NCBI RefSeq assembly: GCF_030816485.1
Contig: NZ_JAUSYC010000002.1
Coordinates: forward strand, 124,001-188,000
Reading direction: 5' to 3'
Length of the DNA: 64,000 nucleotides
Source of the DNA: Arthrobacter sp. B1I2
Lineage (GTDB): Bacteria > Actinomycetota > Actinomycetes > Actinomycetales > Micrococcaceae
Below are positions 63,725 to 64,000 of the stretch, in pieces. The notes under the pieces were generated by a model that was not told the DNA's origin, did no database searches, and saw only the letters and a list, made by a program, of their open reading frames with translations. Positions within the stretch are counted from its first letter, which is position 1. Every line of letters starts with the position of its first letter. The translations under genes and the position numbers were made by a program.

Positions 63725-64000
63725 ATGACTTCCTATATTCTTCGCAGGTTGGCAACCGGCATTATTCTCGCGGTCCTCGTGACTTTGATTACGTTCTGGT
63801 TGCTGAGCTTTTCATTTGATGGCGTCGTGGCCAATATTCTTGGACCCGCGTCGTCTGTCGACGCAGTTCACGCACTTAAGAGTGAACTCGGGTTGGACCG
63901 CCCACTGCTGATTCAGTACTTTGAATGGCTTTGGGGCGTGCTACGGGGTGATTTTGGCGTCTCGTACTTCACCAGTGAGTCGGTACAGAAGGCTGTTTCG
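63725..64000 (+). CDS. ABC transporter permease, DppB type (N-terminal part)
   Basis: ATG 63725 with AAGG five bases before it; 92 residues to the window edge. SYILRRLATGIILAVLVTLI then TFWLLSFSFDG is the first membrane helix, and ALKSELGLDRPLLIQYFEWL followed by GVLRGDFGVSYF is the conserved opening of DppB/OppB-type permeases. Very likely the first gene of the permease/ATPase set for the two family 5 binding proteins, controlled by the operator pair upstream. Confidence 0.9.
   Translation, partial: MTSYILRRLATGIILAVLVTLITFWLLSFSFDGVVANILGPASSVDAVHALKSELGLDRPLLIQYFEWLWGVLRGDFGVSYFTSESVQKAVS

Noticed and set aside
63744..63760. Operator-like GGTTGGCAACCGGC at the start of the permease gene
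   Set aside because: It lies inside codons for RRLATG and lacks the right half of the palindrome; treated as chance.

Overview
The window reads as chromosomal DNA of a high-GC actinobacterium. Gene content and protein style (many LacI regulators, ABC and MFS sugar uptake, uronate enzymes, GTG and TTG starts) fit the Micrococcaceae, most likely Arthrobacter, Pseudarthrobacter or Paenarthrobacter. The genus is an inference from recognised protein families; no rRNA or tRNA gene was found to confirm it.

Layout. (1) 1-4.4 kb: a beta-oxidation-type operon with the end of a glutaryl-CoA-dehydrogenase-like enzyme, an aldehyde dehydrogenase, a 3-hydroxyacyl-CoA dehydrogenase, a thiolase and a tiny SH3-like protein. 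(2) 4.4-11.8 kb: a decayed stretch with a deleted SnoaL-like gene and a frameshifted CBS gene around three sound genes: an M20 amidohydrolase, an FdhF/YdeP molybdoenzyme and an ArgA-like acetyltransferase. (3) 11.8-15.6 kb: a LacI regulator divergent from a DapA-family lyase and an Nramp-like transporter without the usual metal motif. (4) 15.8-29.8 kb: an island-like segment. It has three copies of one serine resolvase (one intact, two broken), a Gabija-like OLD nuclease/UvrD helicase pair between two small membrane proteins, a three-gene sugar ABC operon between 140-bp direct repeats, and IS1182 and pRiA4b debris. (5) 29.8-32.1 kb: a coupled deacetylase/esterase pair. (6) 32.3-45.2 kb: a long minus-strand uronate and keto-sugar block (MarR, GarR-like reductase, MFS, SDR, gluconokinase, ManD, two Gfo/Idh/MocA plus two isomerase/epimerase genes, UxuB-type reductase, UxaC). 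(7) 45.4-50.4 kb: a LacI regulator, a uidA remnant, an IS21 element with target duplication and a truncated ISL3 transposase. (8) 50.4-64 kb: hydrolase, two paralogous family-5 binding proteins, 2-hydroxyacid dehydrogenase, MFS, a large glycosidase-like protein, an enolase-superfamily dehydratase and the start of a Dpp-type permease.

How it works together. UxaC, the UxuB-type reductase and ManD give D-glucuronate to D-fructuronate to D-mannonate to 2-keto-3-deoxygluconate. Palindromes of the type TGGCAACCGGTTGCCA occur in pairs in five intergenic regions from 45.2 to 63.4 kb. They tie the uxaC/LacI promoter to the hydroxyacid dehydrogenase, MFS/glycosidase, binding protein/dehydratase and permease promoters. 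The likely picture is one LacI-controlled regulon for uptake and breakdown of a glucuronate-containing oligosaccharide, with the unnamed 877-residue protein as its most novel member. Pseudogenes and IS remnants between the blocks show that the region is actively rearranging.
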